Source of the DNA: Betaproteobacteria bacterium
GTDB lineage: Bacteria > Pseudomonadota > Gammaproteobacteria > Burkholderiales > Rhodocyclaceae
Direction: 5' to 3'
DNA: 64,000 nt
NCBI GenBank assembly: GCA_028065725.1
Contig: JAPTVL010000268.1
Coordinates: forward strand, 224,418-288,417
This document shows positions 53,894 to 62,907 of the stretch, one piece after another; the stretch's first letter is position 1; each line of letters begins with the position of its first letter. The notes beneath the pieces were generated by a model, which saw nothing but the letters and a program-made list of their open reading frames with translations, had not been told where the DNA came from and ran no database searches. The position numbers and the translations under genes were made by a program.

Positions 53894-54687
53894 CAGTCCT
53901 TGAACACCGGCCCGCGCTTTTGCATGTTAGCCGCGCCGGCCTCGAACAGGTCCTTCGACATCAGCATCGCGGCATTCCAGGTGGCGATGTAGTTGAGTCC
54001 GTCGGCCACGGTATGGTCGCGGCCGTAGGTGATCATTTCCTTGCAGCCGCGGATCGCCAGCGGCGACTTGGCGGCGATGCTGCGCGCGATGTCCATGACG
54101 CCGGCCGCGAGTGCTTCCGGTGTCTCGAAGCAGCGATTGACCAGGTGCATCTGCTGCGCTTCGGCACCCTCGACGCGGCGCCCGGTGTAGGCCAGTTCGC
54201 GCGCCATGCCTTCGCCGACCAGACGCGGCAGGCGTTGCAGGGTGCCGACGTCGATTTCCTTGACCGAGAACCAGGCGTTGGCCGAGCAGTAGCGCATGTC
54301 GCAGGCCGTGATCAGGTCGATCCCGCCGCCGATGCAGGCGCCGTGGATCGCCGCCAGCACCGGCTTGCGGCAGCGTTCGATGGACGTCAGCGTGTCCTGC
54401 AGGCGCAGGATCAGGCGGCGCAGTTTTTCGCGCTTGTGGCCTTCGTCGTCGTCCTCGATCTTGGGGCCGAGGCCCATCAGCAGCGACAGGTCGATGCCGG
54501 AGGTGAAGTACTTGCGGCGGCCGACCAGCACGCCGACGCGGGCCTCGGGCGTTTCATCCAGCCATTGCATGGCCTGCTCGATCTCGTACCACATCGGCTC
54601 GCTTATGGCGTTGGCCTTGTCCGGCCGGTTCAGCGCGATGGTGGCGACACCGGCGTCGAGCGAGACTTCGAGGGTGCTGAATTCCAT
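53893..54687 (-). CDS. enoyl-CoA hydratase/isomerase family protein
   Basis: 264 residues, crotonase fold: LNRPDKANAIS, the oxyanion region AIHGACIGGGIDLITACDMRYCS, and a conserved acidic stretch (KEIDVGTLQRLPRLVGEG). ATG 54687 is preferred because AAAGGA lies 6-8 bases upstream. The EIDVG/LQRLP pattern recalls the dienoyl-CoA isomerase subgroup. It follows the ligase gene on the same strand. Confidence 0.87.
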   Translation of the reverse strand: MEFSTLEVSLDAGVATIALNRPDKANAISEPMWYEIEQAMQWLDETPEARVGVLVGRRKYFTSGIDLSLLMGLGPKIEDDDEGHKREKLRRLILRLQDTLTSIERCRKPVLAAIHGACIGGGIDLITACDMRYCSANAWFSVKEIDVGTLQRLPRLVGEGMARELAYTGRRVEGAEAQQMHLVNRCFETPEALAAGVMDIARSIAAKSPLAIRGCKEMITYGRDHTVADGLNYIATWNAAMLMSKDLFEAGAANMQKRGPVFKD

Positions 54688-54698
54688 GGGGCTTCCTT

Positions 54699-56255
54699 TC
54701 AAAGGTCGGCGGACGGCACGAAAGCATCGCGCAGCTCGCGCTTGAGGATCTTGCCGATGGCGCTGCGCGGCAGGGCGTCAACGATTTCGACGGCGGCCAG
54801 GCGCTGGGTTTTGCCGAGTTGTGCGTTGGCCCAGTCCTTGATTCCAATCGCCGTATCACCAGCGCCGACTCTTAGCGTGACGAAAGCCACCGGCGTCTCG
54901 CCCCAGCGCTGCGAAGCGACGCCGACCACGGCGGCTTCGGCCACCGCCGGATGCCGGATCAGCACGGCTTCGAGGTCGCTCGGATAGACGTTGAAGCCGC
55001 CGGAAATGACCATGTCCTTCCTGCGGTCCATCAGCGTCAGGAAGCCGTCGGCATCGAAGCGGCCGACGTCGCCGGTGCGAATGAAGCGCTTGCCGTCAGG
55101 CGCATACCACTCGGCTTCGCGGGTTTTGTCCGGCTGGCGATGGTAGCCGAGCATCATCGCCGGCGAATGGCCGACGACTTCACCGATGTCGCCCTGCGCC
55201 ACTTCGTGCCCGGCTTCGTCGATCAGGCGCATGTCGTGGCCTTCGGCCGGTGCGCCGACCGTGGCCAGCTTGTCGGGTCGCTCGTGGGCGGCGAGGATGC
55301 AGGTGCCGCCGCCTTCGGTCATGCCGTAGTACTCGACCAGGCCGCCGGGCCAGCGCCTGAGAATGTCGGCCTTCAGCGTCGCCGAAAAGGGTGCGCTGGT
55401 GCACAGCTTCATGCGAAAGCTGGACAGGTCGTGGCGGTCGAAATCGGGGTGGGCCATCAGACGCTGGTACTGCACCGGCACCAGCATGGTGTGGGTGGCA
55501 CGATGCTGTTCCGCCAGCGCCAGGTATTTTGCAGCATCGAACTTCGCCATCAGCACCACGGTGCCGCCCAGCGTGACGGTGGGAAAGAGACTGACCAGCG
55601 TGGTGTTGGAGTAGAGCGGGGTGGCGATCATGGTGATCGCGTCGGGGCCGTAGCCCTGCAGGCGCGCGCGCTGGACGTGGGACCAGCGCATGCCGTGGGG
55701 TTGCACGATGCCCTTGGGCGTGCCGGTGGTGCCCGAGGAGTAGATGATGTTGAAGGGCCATTCGGGACGGATGGCGACTTGCTTCGGCACGCTGCCGGCC
55801 GGCGCCAGCCAGCGCGAGAAGGCTACACCGTCGGCGCCGTCGTCGAGCGTGATGAAGCGTGCGGCGATGTTGGCGCGTACCGGGGAAAGTTCGGTCGCCG
55901 TTGCGGCGTCGACGAAGATCAGCTTCGCTTCGGCGTTGGCCGTCATGTCGGCCAGGCTTTGCGCGGTCGAGGAGGGCGCCAGCGGGGCCACGGCGACCCC
56001 GGCGCGCAGGGCGCCGAGAAACACCGCGGCATATTCGAGCGAAGCGCCGGCGCAGATCGCGACGGCTTCGGTAGGTCGGATACCGTCGCGCTGCAGCGTG
56101 GCGGCGACGCGATCCATCATCGCGTCGAGCGTGGCGAAGGAAACCTGACGCTCGTCCTGGATCAGCGCCGGATGCTCGGGACGTGCCAACGCGTGCAGGC
56201 GGATCAGTTCGGCGTAGGTGCCGAAGGGCTGCTCGATCAGTTCGGCCGGAGTCAT
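54699..56255 (-). CDS. AMP-forming acyl-CoA synthetase
   Basis: 518 residues, ANL superfamily: YSSGTTGTPKGIV (A3), EYYGMTEGGGTC (A5), RTGDVGRFDADGFLTLMDR (A7), KDMVISGGFNVYPSDLE (A8) and the catalytic lysine in LPRSAIGKILKREL. ATG 56255 overlaps the MaoC stop (ATGA). Near the C-terminus the peptide RVGAGDTA is encoded by a copy of the 24-bp dispersed motif. The substrate is unknown; the operon suggests a branched or cyclic carboxylic acid. Confidence 0.88.
   Translation of the reverse strand: MTPAELIEQPFGTYAELIRLHALARPEHPALIQDERQVSFATLDAMMDRVAATLQRDGIRPTEAVAICAGASLEYAAVFLGALRAGVAVAPLAPSSTAQSLADMTANAEAKLIFVDAATATELSPVRANIAARFITLDDGADGVAFSRWLAPAGSVPKQVAIRPEWPFNIIYSSGTTGTPKGIVQPHGMRWSHVQRARLQGYGPDAITMIATPLYSNTTLVSLFPTVTLGGTVVLMAKFDAAKYLALAEQHRATHTMLVPVQYQRLMAHPDFDRHDLSSFRMKLCTSAPFSATLKADILRRWPGGLVEYYGMTEGGGTCILAAHERPDKLATVGAPAEGHDMRLIDEAGHEVAQGDIGEVVGHSPAMMLGYHRQPDKTREAEWYAPDGKRFIRTGDVGRFDADGFLTLMDRRKDMVISGGFNVYPSDLEAVLIRHPAVAEAAVVGVASQRWGETPVAFVTLRVGAGDTAIGIKDWANAQLGKTQRLAAVEIVDALPRSAIGKILKRELRDAFVPSADL
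54849..54872 (-). repeat. 24-bp dispersed motif, copy 6 (in coding sequence)
   Basis: A minus-strand match to AGTCGGCGCTGGCGNCACGG, coding RVGAGDTA in the ligase gene. Its inner part equals copy 1 (TATCACCAGCG on the plus strand). Confidence 0.65.
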
Positions 56256-56743
56256 GTCTCGGTGTCTTTGGGCTGTCCCGGATGACGGCGGCGGTACATG
56301 CCGTAGCCTTCCATCTGCATGACTTCCTCGTTGTTCTGGTTCAGCACTTCGGTGCGCACGCGCAGCAGGCCGACGTGGGGTTTGCTGTCCATCGGCCGCG
56401 CTTCGAGCACCACCGAGCGCACGTGCAGCGTGTCGCCGGGACGTACCGGCTTCAGCCAGCGGATGTTCTCCAGGCCGGGCGAACCGAGGCTGGCCGATTC
56501 CAGGATGTAGCCGTCGCACATCATGCGCATGGCCATGGCGCAGGTATGCCAGCCGCTGGCGCACAGCCCGCCGAACAGGCTGTTCTTGCCACCTTCCTCG
56601 GAAAGGTGGAAGGGCTGCGGATCGAACTTGCCGGCAAACTCGATGATCTCCTCGGCGCTGACCGTCATGTGGCCGAATTCGCTGACCTTGCCGACCGGGA
56701 AATCTTCCCAGTAGTACTTGTAGGTTTTCTGTGGGGCGTTCAT
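56252..56743 (-). CDS. MaoC-like dehydratase
   Basis: 163 residues, hotdog fold with the hydratase-2-like start YWEDFPVGKVSEFGHMTVSAEEIIEFAGKFDPQPFH (Asp-x-x-x-x-His base) and the SLGSPGLENIRWLKPVRPGD segment. It hydrates enoyl-CoA esters. It overlaps the ligase start by 4 bp and follows the ComB-like gene by 18 bp. Confidence 0.88.
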   Translation of the reverse strand: MNAPQKTYKYYWEDFPVGKVSEFGHMTVSAEEIIEFAGKFDPQPFHLSEEGGKNSLFGGLCASGWHTCAMAMRMMCDGYILESASLGSPGLENIRWLKPVRPGDTLHVRSVVLEARPMDSKPHVGLLRVRTEVLNQNNEEVMQMEGYGMYRRRHPGQPKDTET

Positions 56744-56761
56744 GGTTGACCTTGTCTGGGA

Positions 56762-57481
56762 TTACACGGGGCGCAGCGCGCCGTCCTGCAGCAATGGCAC
56801 CACGTCGAAGCAGCTTTCCTGCGCGGCGAAGGCGACTTCGGCATCGAGCTTGCGCGCCAGCATCATGCGGCCGACGCGGGCGCGGCGCAGGGCGTCGAGG
56901 CCGTCGCAATGATCGTGCAGCAGTTCGGCGGCAAGCGCGGCATCGGAATAGTCGGCGCTGGTGGCACGCTGACGGAACAGGGACACCAGGTAGCCGGCAC
57001 CGTAGAAGTCTTCGAGGTTGAAGTTGTCGGCCGAGCCGGAGCAGACGATCAGGATGGTGCTCTCCGGATGTTGCGCGACGATGTGCTCGACCACGGCGCG
57101 GCCGTTGAGCAGGGCCGCGGCATAGACCTGGGCGGCGCCCTGCGATTTGGCCAGCGCGACGGTGCCGTTGGTGGTGCAGTAGATCAGGCGGCGGCCGGCG
57201 ATGCCTTCGGCCAGCAGCGCCTTCGGCGTCGGATGGACGAAGCCGGGCAGCGTGTCGGCATTGAGTTCGCCGGAGAGCACATAGGAGCCCTCTGGAAACT
57301 CCCTGGCCGCTTGCTGCGCGGCGCGGCCGTCGAGGGTCGGGATGACTTCCGTGGCGCCGTGGGCCAGCGCGGTGACGATGGACGAGGTGGCGAACAGGAT
57401 GTCGAGCACTACGACGACTTTGCCTTCCAGGCGCTGGGCGTCGAGTTCCTCTTTCTTGAGGAGGACGTGGATTTTCTGCAT
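56762..57481 (-). CDS. ComB-like 2-phosphosulfolactate phosphatase family protein
   Basis: 239 residues of the ComB family: VVVLDILFATSSIVTAL, SGELNAD, IYCTTNGTVAL and CSGSADNFNLEDFYGAG are all present. In archaea ComB makes sulfolactate for coenzyme M; the role in most bacteria is unclear. It is unusual inside an acyl-CoA operon, between a thioesterase and a MaoC dehydratase. A copy of the 24-bp motif encodes RATSADY in it. No ComA-like partner is seen in the window. Confidence 0.85.
   Translation of the reverse strand: MQKIHVLLKKEELDAQRLEGKVVVVLDILFATSSIVTALAHGATEVIPTLDGRAAQQAAREFPEGSYVLSGELNADTLPGFVHPTPKALLAEGIAGRRLIYCTTNGTVALAKSQGAAQVYAAALLNGRAVVEHIVAQHPESTILIVCSGSADNFNLEDFYGAGYLVSLFRQRATSADYSDAALAAELLHDHCDGLDALRRARVGRMMLARKLDAEVAFAAQESCFDVVPLLQDGALRPV
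56948..56971 (+). repeat. 24-bp dispersed motif, copy 7 (in coding sequence)
   Basis: About 20 of 24 positions match the consensus. It has the same orientation relative to its gene as copy 5 and encodes the similar peptide RATSADY. Confidence 0.5.
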
Positions 57482-57488
57482 GTGATCG

Positions 57489-57941
57489 TCAGCCGTCCGG
57501 CTGTTCGCGTGGGGTGGCGGGCTTCATCAGGGCGAAGACACCGGTGCCGGTCATGATGGCGCGCTCGCCGCTGCGCAGCGTGCAACTGGCATAGGCCAGG
57601 CGGCCGCCCATGCGGTCGATGTCGACATGGGCCTCGACCCAGTCGCCGGGCTCGGCACTGGTGATGAAGTTGGTGGTGAGGCTGACCGTGACGATGGGCT
57701 GCGGCGGTTCGCGCGAACTGGAGACGACGATGCCCAGCGCGGTGTCGACCATGGTGACGAGGAAGCCGCCGTGGGCGATGTGGCGGATGTTGGTGTGGCG
57801 ATCCTCGATGCGGATCGCCAGCACGATCTGACCTCTCTCGCCTTTCGCTTCGTCGATGCGGTAGTACCAGGGGCCGAGGCTGGAGAGAAAGCCGCCGCCG
57901 CGCTTGAGCGGCTTGAAGCCTTCGGGGATTTCTTCGCTCAT
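57489..57941 (-). CDS. PaaI-type thioesterase
   Basis: 150 residues, hotdog fold: RHTNIRHIAHGGFLVTMVDTALG (His-Gly-Gly and Asp motif of the 4HBT/PaaI group), then SLTTNFITSAEPGDWVEA. It releases acids from CoA esters and is often a rescue enzyme for CoA pools. ATG 57941 overlaps the preceding enoyl-CoA hydratase stop by 4 bp. Confidence 0.87.
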   Translation of the reverse strand: MSEEIPEGFKPLKRGGGFLSSLGPWYYRIDEAKGERGQIVLAIRIEDRHTNIRHIAHGGFLVTMVDTALGIVVSSSREPPQPIVTVSLTTNFITSAEPGDWVEAHVDIDRMGGRLAYASCTLRSGERAIMTGTGVFALMKPATPREQPDG

Positions 57942-58720
57942 GATTTGCTTCCGTGGATCTTGCTGGGGTCGGGGCGACGCTTTTCGAGGAAGGCGGCGAA
58001 GATTTCCTTGGCGGCCGGGGCGGCAACCAGGTCGGAGAAAAACACCACCTCCTCGTCCATGGCCTCGCGCGGGCTGCGTTCGGGCGGACGCTTCATCAGC
58101 GCCTTGGTCACGGCCAGCGACTGCGTCGGCAGGGCGGCGAGCTTTTTTGCGGCGGCCATGGCCGTATCCATCAGTTGCTCGGCGGCAACTATGCGATTGA
58201 CGAAGCCCGCTTCGTGCGCCATGGTCGCGTCGAAAGGCTCGCCCAGCAGCAGCAGCTCGGCAGCGCGCTGATGGCCGGCGACGCGCGGCAGCAGCAGGCT
58301 GGAGCCGGCTTCGGGGCACAGCGCCAGATTGACGAAGGGCAGCTGGAATTTTGCGTTCTCGGCGGCATAGACCAGGTCGCAATGCAGCAGCAGCGTCGTG
58401 CCGATGCCCACCGCATTGCCGGCGACGGCGGCGACCAGCGGCTTTTCAAACGCGGATAGCAGGTGCAGGAAGGGAATTGCGGCGCTCGGGTCGCCGGCCT
58501 TGCGCTGGAGGAAGTCGGTCAGGTCATTACCGGCGGTGAATAAATCGCTCTGGCCGCGAATCAGCACCACCCGCACGTGGTGCTGCTCGCGCGCATGGGA
58601 TAGCGCTTCGCTCATGGCGCGATACATGTCGCCGGTGATGGCGTTCTTCTTGTCGCGGCGGCTGATCTCGATGCTGACGATGCCGCCACTGTCGCTGACG
58701 AGGATGTTGGGGTGGGTCAT
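57938..58720 (-). CDS. enoyl-CoA hydratase family protein
   Basis: 260 residues, crotonase fold: ISRRDKKNAITGDMY, GNDLTDFLQ, AVAGNAVGIGTTLLLHCDLVYAAENAKFQLPFVNLALCPEAGSS. The segment with PEAGSS and the overall order resemble enoyl-CoA hydratases with acidic residue Glu in that loop. It starts 4 bp after the end of the 597-residue dehydrogenase gene. Confidence 0.88.
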   Translation of the reverse strand: MTHPNILVSDSGGIVSIEISRRDKKNAITGDMYRAMSEALSHAREQHHVRVVLIRGQSDLFTAGNDLTDFLQRKAGDPSAAIPFLHLLSAFEKPLVAAVAGNAVGIGTTLLLHCDLVYAAENAKFQLPFVNLALCPEAGSSLLLPRVAGHQRAAELLLLGEPFDATMAHEAGFVNRIVAAEQLMDTAMAAAKKLAALPTQSLAVTKALMKRPPERSPREAMDEEVVFFSDLVAAPAAKEIFAAFLEKRRPDPSKIHGSKS

Positions 58721-58724
58721 AGGT

Positions 58725-60518
58725 TTAGAAGCTCTCCGGCTTCATGTTCAGGGTAGTGTCGTCGAGGCTGCGCAGCAGTTCATGCCACTGGCGGGTCTTG
58801 GGCAGTTCCCAGCGATAGAACCAGCGGCAGGCCGCCAGTTTGCCACGATAGAAGTCCGCATCGGCGGCAAGCCCCTGGTCCAGGCCGCGCTGCGCCGCCA
58901 GCGCCTGGCGCAGCCAGATCCAGGCGATCACGGCATGGCCGAAGGCTTCGAGGAAGAGCACGGCATTGGCCAGCGCCAGCGTCGGATTGGTCGCCAGCAC
59001 CGGGCCGAGGGCCTGCAGCGTGGCGGCGACGTCGCTCAGCGCCGCGTCGAGTTCGCCGGCGTAGGCCGCAAGCGAGGCGTCGCTGCGCGCTGCGGCGATG
59101 GTCTGCTGCGCCTCGCGGACAAACAGCTTCATCGCCGCGCCGCCGTTCATCACCGCCTTGCGCCCGAGCAGGTCCAGCGCCTGGATGCCGTGGGTACCTT
59201 CGTGGATGGGGTTGAGGCGGTTGTCGCGATAGAACTGCTCGACCGGATATTCGCGAGTGTAACCATAGCCGCCGTGGATCTGGATTGCCAGACTATTGGC
59301 TTCGAGGCACCACTGCGAGGGCCAGGACTTGGCGATCGGTGTCAGCAGGTCGAGCAGCAACGACGCCTCGGCCGCCGTCTCGCCAGCGCCGACTTTCGTC
59401 TCATCCACCAGCCGCGCGCAATACAGGCACAGCGCGTAGCCGGCTTCGACATAGGCCTTCTGCGCCAGCAGCATGCGCCGTACGTCGGCGTGCTCGATGA
59501 GCTTGATCTGCGGCGCGGTGGCGCTCTTGTTGGTCGGCGCGCGGCCCTGTGGTCGTTCCTTCGCATAGTCGAGCGAGGCCAGGTAGCCGCGGTAGCCGAG
59601 CATCACGGCGCCCATGCCGACGCCGATGCGCGCCTCGTTCATCATGTGGAACATGTAGGACAGGCCCTTGTGTTCCTCGCCTACCAGTTCGCCGATGCAC
59701 TCACTCTTTTCGCCGAAGGAAAGCATGGTCGAGGTGGTGCCGCGGTAGCCCATCTTGTGGATCAGGCCGGTCAGGTTCACGTCGTTCCTTGGCCCCAGCG
59801 TGCCGTCGTCATTGACGCGGAACTTGGGCACGATGAACAGCGAGATGCCCTTGACCCCCGGCGGTCCGCCGGGAATCTTGGCCAGCACCAGATGCACGAT
59901 GTTTTCCGAAAGCTCGTGATCGCCGCCGGAAATGAAGATCTTGTTGCCCTTGAGCGAATACGTGCCGTCGGGGTTCGGCGTAGCGCTGGTGGTGATGTCG
60001 GACAGGCTGGAGCCGGCCTGCGGCTCTGTCAGCGCCATGGTGCCGAAGAAGCGGCCTGCGAGCAGCGGCTCTAGGTATTTCTTCTTCTGCGCCTCGCTGC
60101 CGAAGCGGTGGATGACGTTGGCGTTGCCGATGGTGAGGAAGGGATAGGCCGCGGTGCCGACATTGGCGCCCTTGAACAGCGAAAATGCCGCCTGCGTCAT
60201 GGTTACCGGCAACTGCATGCCGCCGCGCTCGAAGTCGTGCGCCGCGGCGATGAAGCCGGCCGCGCAGAAGGCCTGCAGCGCTTCCTTGACCTCGGGGATC
60301 ATGTGCACGCGTTGCCCGTCAAAAGTCGGCTCGTTGGCGTCGGCCTTGTGGTTGTGCGGCGCGAACTTCTCGGTCGCCATCGCTTCGGCCGTGTCGAGCA
60401 CGGCGCGGAAGGTTTCCTTGCTGTGCTCGGCGTAGCGCGGGCGGGCGGTCAGGGCTTCGGTGTCGAGGACCTCGAAGAGCTGGAAGTCGAGATCCCTGCG
60501 GTTGATGATGCCGCTCAT
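58725..60518 (-). CDS. long acyl-CoA dehydrogenase (DmdC/FadE5-like, ~600 residues)
   Basis: 597 residues, longer than classical dehydrogenases because of a C-terminal extension of about 130 residues. The FAD motif is GTMALTEPQAGSSLSD, and the catalytic glutamate is kept in NPIHEGTHGIQALDLLGRK. This subgroup includes methylmercaptopropionyl-CoA dehydrogenase DmdC and mycobacterial FadE5. A 24-bp motif copy encodes KVGAGETA inside it. It overlaps the end of the preceding dehydrogenase gene by 4 bp. Confidence 0.9.
   Translation of the reverse strand: MSGIINRRDLDFQLFEVLDTEALTARPRYAEHSKETFRAVLDTAEAMATEKFAPHNHKADANEPTFDGQRVHMIPEVKEALQAFCAAGFIAAAHDFERGGMQLPVTMTQAAFSLFKGANVGTAAYPFLTIGNANVIHRFGSEAQKKKYLEPLLAGRFFGTMALTEPQAGSSLSDITTSATPNPDGTYSLKGNKIFISGGDHELSENIVHLVLAKIPGGPPGVKGISLFIVPKFRVNDDGTLGPRNDVNLTGLIHKMGYRGTTSTMLSFGEKSECIGELVGEEHKGLSYMFHMMNEARIGVGMGAVMLGYRGYLASLDYAKERPQGRAPTNKSATAPQIKLIEHADVRRMLLAQKAYVEAGYALCLYCARLVDETKVGAGETAAEASLLLDLLTPIAKSWPSQWCLEANSLAIQIHGGYGYTREYPVEQFYRDNRLNPIHEGTHGIQALDLLGRKAVMNGGAAMKLFVREAQQTIAAARSDASLAAYAGELDAALSDVAATLQALGPVLATNPTLALANAVLFLEAFGHAVIAWIWLRQALAAQRGLDQGLAADADFYRGKLAACRWFYRWELPKTRQWHELLRSLDDTTLNMKPESF
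59373..59396 (-). repeat. 24-bp dispersed motif, copy 8 (in coding sequence)
   Basis: A minus-strand match to AGTCGGCGCTGGCGNCACGG, coding KVGAGETA in the long dehydrogenase gene. Confidence 0.65.
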
Positions 60519-61645
60519 GCCGCAAGCAGCGTATCGCTGAAGCGGCCGAGATGGTAGTCGGCGTCACCGAAGCTCAGGCCGATCATGGTCAGGCGCTTGA
60601 AGTAATGGCCGACGTTGAGTTCATCGACCACGCCCATGCCGCCGTGCAGCTGCACAGCCTGCTGGCCGACCAGGCGCGCCGACTGCGTGACGTAGGCCTT
60701 GGCGGCGGCCACCGCACGGCTGCGCTCGGCGGCGTCGGAGTCGGCGCGCACCGCGGCCAGTGTGGCCATCGAGCGGGCCTGTTCGGTGGCGATCACCATG
60801 TCGGCCATACGATGCTGCAGGGCCTGGAACTTGCCGATCGGCACGCCGAACTGTTTGCGCGTCTTGAGGTATTCCAGCGTGACTTCGTTGAGCGCCGACA
60901 TGATGCCGACGGCTTCGGCGCAGAGCGCGGCGTTGGCGTAGTCGATGGCACGTTCGACGCTGGCCAGGGCGCCTCCCACAGGCCCGATCAGGGCGTCGGC
61001 GCCGACCTGAACGCCGCTGAGCTTGATGTCGGCGGCACGGGCGCTGTCCTGCGTCGGATAGGTGCGCAGGCTGACGCCCGGGGCCTTGGCGTCGACCAGA
61101 AACAATGAAACTCCATCGCCATCGCGGGCGGAGACGATCAGCTTGTCGGCCGAAGGCGCGCCGAGCACGACTGCTTTGGCGCCGTCGAGTTTCCAGCCGC
61201 TGTCGGCAGGCGTGGCGGTGGTGGCGACCCGGTCGAGCGCGTAGCGGCTGCCGGCTTCATAGTGGGCCAGCGCCAGCATCAGTTCGCCGCCGGCAATCGC
61301 CGGCAGCAGCGTTTCTTTCTGCGCGGCGCTGCCGGCATCGCGGACCAGCCCGCCGCAGAGCACGACGGTAGACACATAGGGTTCGAGGGCAAGGCCGCGG
61401 CCGAGCATTTCCATGACCAGCATAGTGTCGACGGCGTTGCCGCCATGCTCACTAATGCCGCCGAAGTCCTCGGGGAAGGGCAGGGCGAGGATGCCGAAAT
61501 CGGCAAAGATTTTCCATGCCGCACGGTCGAAGCCATCGGCGGATTTCGCCAGCGCGCGACGGTGCTCGAAGGGATAGTCCTTGGCAATGAAACGGCGCAG
61601 GGTGTCCTGCAGGGCGAGTTGTTCTTCGGTGTAGTTGAAGTCCAT
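60515..61645 (-). CDS. acyl-CoA dehydrogenase, pair 2, smaller subunit
   Basis: 376 residues, same architecture as the gene at 44007: ALCAEAVGIMSALNEVTLEYLKTRKQFGVPI, QLHGGMGVVDELNVGHYFKRLTMI and a C-terminus without an EGT glutamate. It is the partner subunit of a heterotetrameric dehydrogenase. It begins 2 bp after its partner ends, so the two are made together. Confidence 0.9.
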   Translation of the reverse strand: MDFNYTEEQLALQDTLRRFIAKDYPFEHRRALAKSADGFDRAAWKIFADFGILALPFPEDFGGISEHGGNAVDTMLVMEMLGRGLALEPYVSTVVLCGGLVRDAGSAAQKETLLPAIAGGELMLALAHYEAGSRYALDRVATTATPADSGWKLDGAKAVVLGAPSADKLIVSARDGDGVSLFLVDAKAPGVSLRTYPTQDSARAADIKLSGVQVGADALIGPVGGALASVERAIDYANAALCAEAVGIMSALNEVTLEYLKTRKQFGVPIGKFQALQHRMADMVIATEQARSMATLAAVRADSDAAERSRAVAAAKAYVTQSARLVGQQAVQLHGGMGVVDELNVGHYFKRLTMIGLSFGDADYHLGRFSDTLLAA

Positions 61646-61647
61646 GG

Positions 61648-62856
61648 TCAGAGTCCCAGAATCATCTGCGAGATGATGTTTTTCTGAATTTCGTTGGAGC
61701 CGCCGTAAATGGTGGTCTTGCGCACGTTGAAATACTGTCCGGACAGCGGCGGGGCGTGGTCGGCATAGGCCGGCATTGCGGCATCGCCGCTCCAGTCTGG
61801 ATCCAGGCCCTCATGCATGTAGGGCAGGGCGTAATGGCCCAGCGCCTGCATCTTGAGTTCGGTCAGCATTTGCTGGATTTCTGATCCCTTGACCTTGAGG
61901 ATCGAAGCCTCCGGTCCCGGCGCGCGCTTCTTCTCGCCTTCGGCCGAGATCACGCGCAGGTTGGTGATTTCCAGCGCCATGAGTTCCAGTTCCACTTGCG
62001 CGATGCGGTCGCGGAAGCGCTGGTCCTCGATCAGCGGCCGGCCGCCGGAGACTTCCTTTTTGGCGATCTCTTTCAGCTTCTTCAGTTCGCGCTTGGAGCG
62101 GCCGACGCCGGCAATCCCCGTGCGCTCGTGGCCGAGCAGGAACTTGGCGTAAGTCCAGCCCCTGTTTTCCTCGCCGATCAGGTTTTGCACCGGTACCCTG
62201 ACCTCCTCGAACCAGACCTCGTTGATCTCGTGTTCACCGTCCAGCATGATGATCGGCCGCACCGTGATGCCCGGGGTCTTCATGTCTATCAGCAGGAAGG
62301 AAATGCCTTCCTGCTGGCGGCCTTCGGTGCTGGTACGGACCAGGCAGAAGATCCAGTCGGCGTACTGGCCGAGCGTGGTCCAGGTTTTCTGGCCGTTCAC
62401 CACGTAATGGTCGCCGTCGCGCACTGCGCGCATTTTCAGCGAAGCGAGGTCGGAGCCCGAACCCGGCTCGGAATAGCCCTGGCACCACCAGTCCGTGCCG
62501 TCGATGATGCGCGGCAGATAGTGTTGCTGCTGCGCCGGATTGCCGAAAGCCATGATCACCGGCGCCACCATCTTGAGGCCGAAGGGCAGTTGCATCGGCG
62601 CCCCGGCATCGGCGCATTCCTCGTCGAAAATGTGCTGCTGCACGGCATTCCAGCCGGTGCCGCCATGGGCTGCGGGCCAGGCCACGGCGCCCCAGCCCTG
62701 GGCGTGGAGAATTTTCTGCCAGCGCACGTAGTCGTCTTTCGCCAGGCGTCTGCCGCCGAGCACCTTGCGGCTGATTTCAGGCGGCAGCTTGTCGCGCAGG
62801 AGGCTGCGCACTTCTTCCCGGAACGACTGCTCAGCGGTTGTGAAATTGAGATCCAT
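61648..62856 (-). CDS. acyl-CoA dehydrogenase, pair 2, larger subunit
   Basis: 402 residues, closely similar to the gene at 45094: WCQGYSEPGSGSDLAS, GQKTWTTLGQYADW and the C-terminus TTIYGGSNEIQKNIIS, where glycine replaces the canonical glutamate. ATG 62856 (MDLNFTTAEQSF) is the natural start. It is the first gene of the operon ending at 52997, with the shared palindrome about 50 bp upstream. Confidence 0.9.
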   Translation of the reverse strand: MDLNFTTAEQSFREEVRSLLRDKLPPEISRKVLGGRRLAKDDYVRWQKILHAQGWGAVAWPAAHGGTGWNAVQQHIFDEECADAGAPMQLPFGLKMVAPVIMAFGNPAQQQHYLPRIIDGTDWWCQGYSEPGSGSDLASLKMRAVRDGDHYVVNGQKTWTTLGQYADWIFCLVRTSTEGRQQEGISFLLIDMKTPGITVRPIIMLDGEHEINEVWFEEVRVPVQNLIGEENRGWTYAKFLLGHERTGIAGVGRSKRELKKLKEIAKKEVSGGRPLIEDQRFRDRIAQVELELMALEITNLRVISAEGEKKRAPGPEASILKVKGSEIQQMLTELKMQALGHYALPYMHEGLDPDWSGDAAMPAYADHAPPLSGQYFNVRKTTIYGGSNEIQKNIISQMILGL

Positions 62857-62907
62857 GGATATTCGGTCCTTTGCTAGATGCCTTGTTGTGTTTATAGAAC
62901 TGCATAG

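Noticed and set aside
52997..57481. Epoxide hydrolase-like gene plus ComB-like gene as a coenzyme M-dependent epoxide pathway
   Set aside because: No epoxyalkane:CoM transferase, hydroxypropyl-CoM dehydrogenase or other CoM biosynthesis genes are in the window; the link would rest on two loosely related families.
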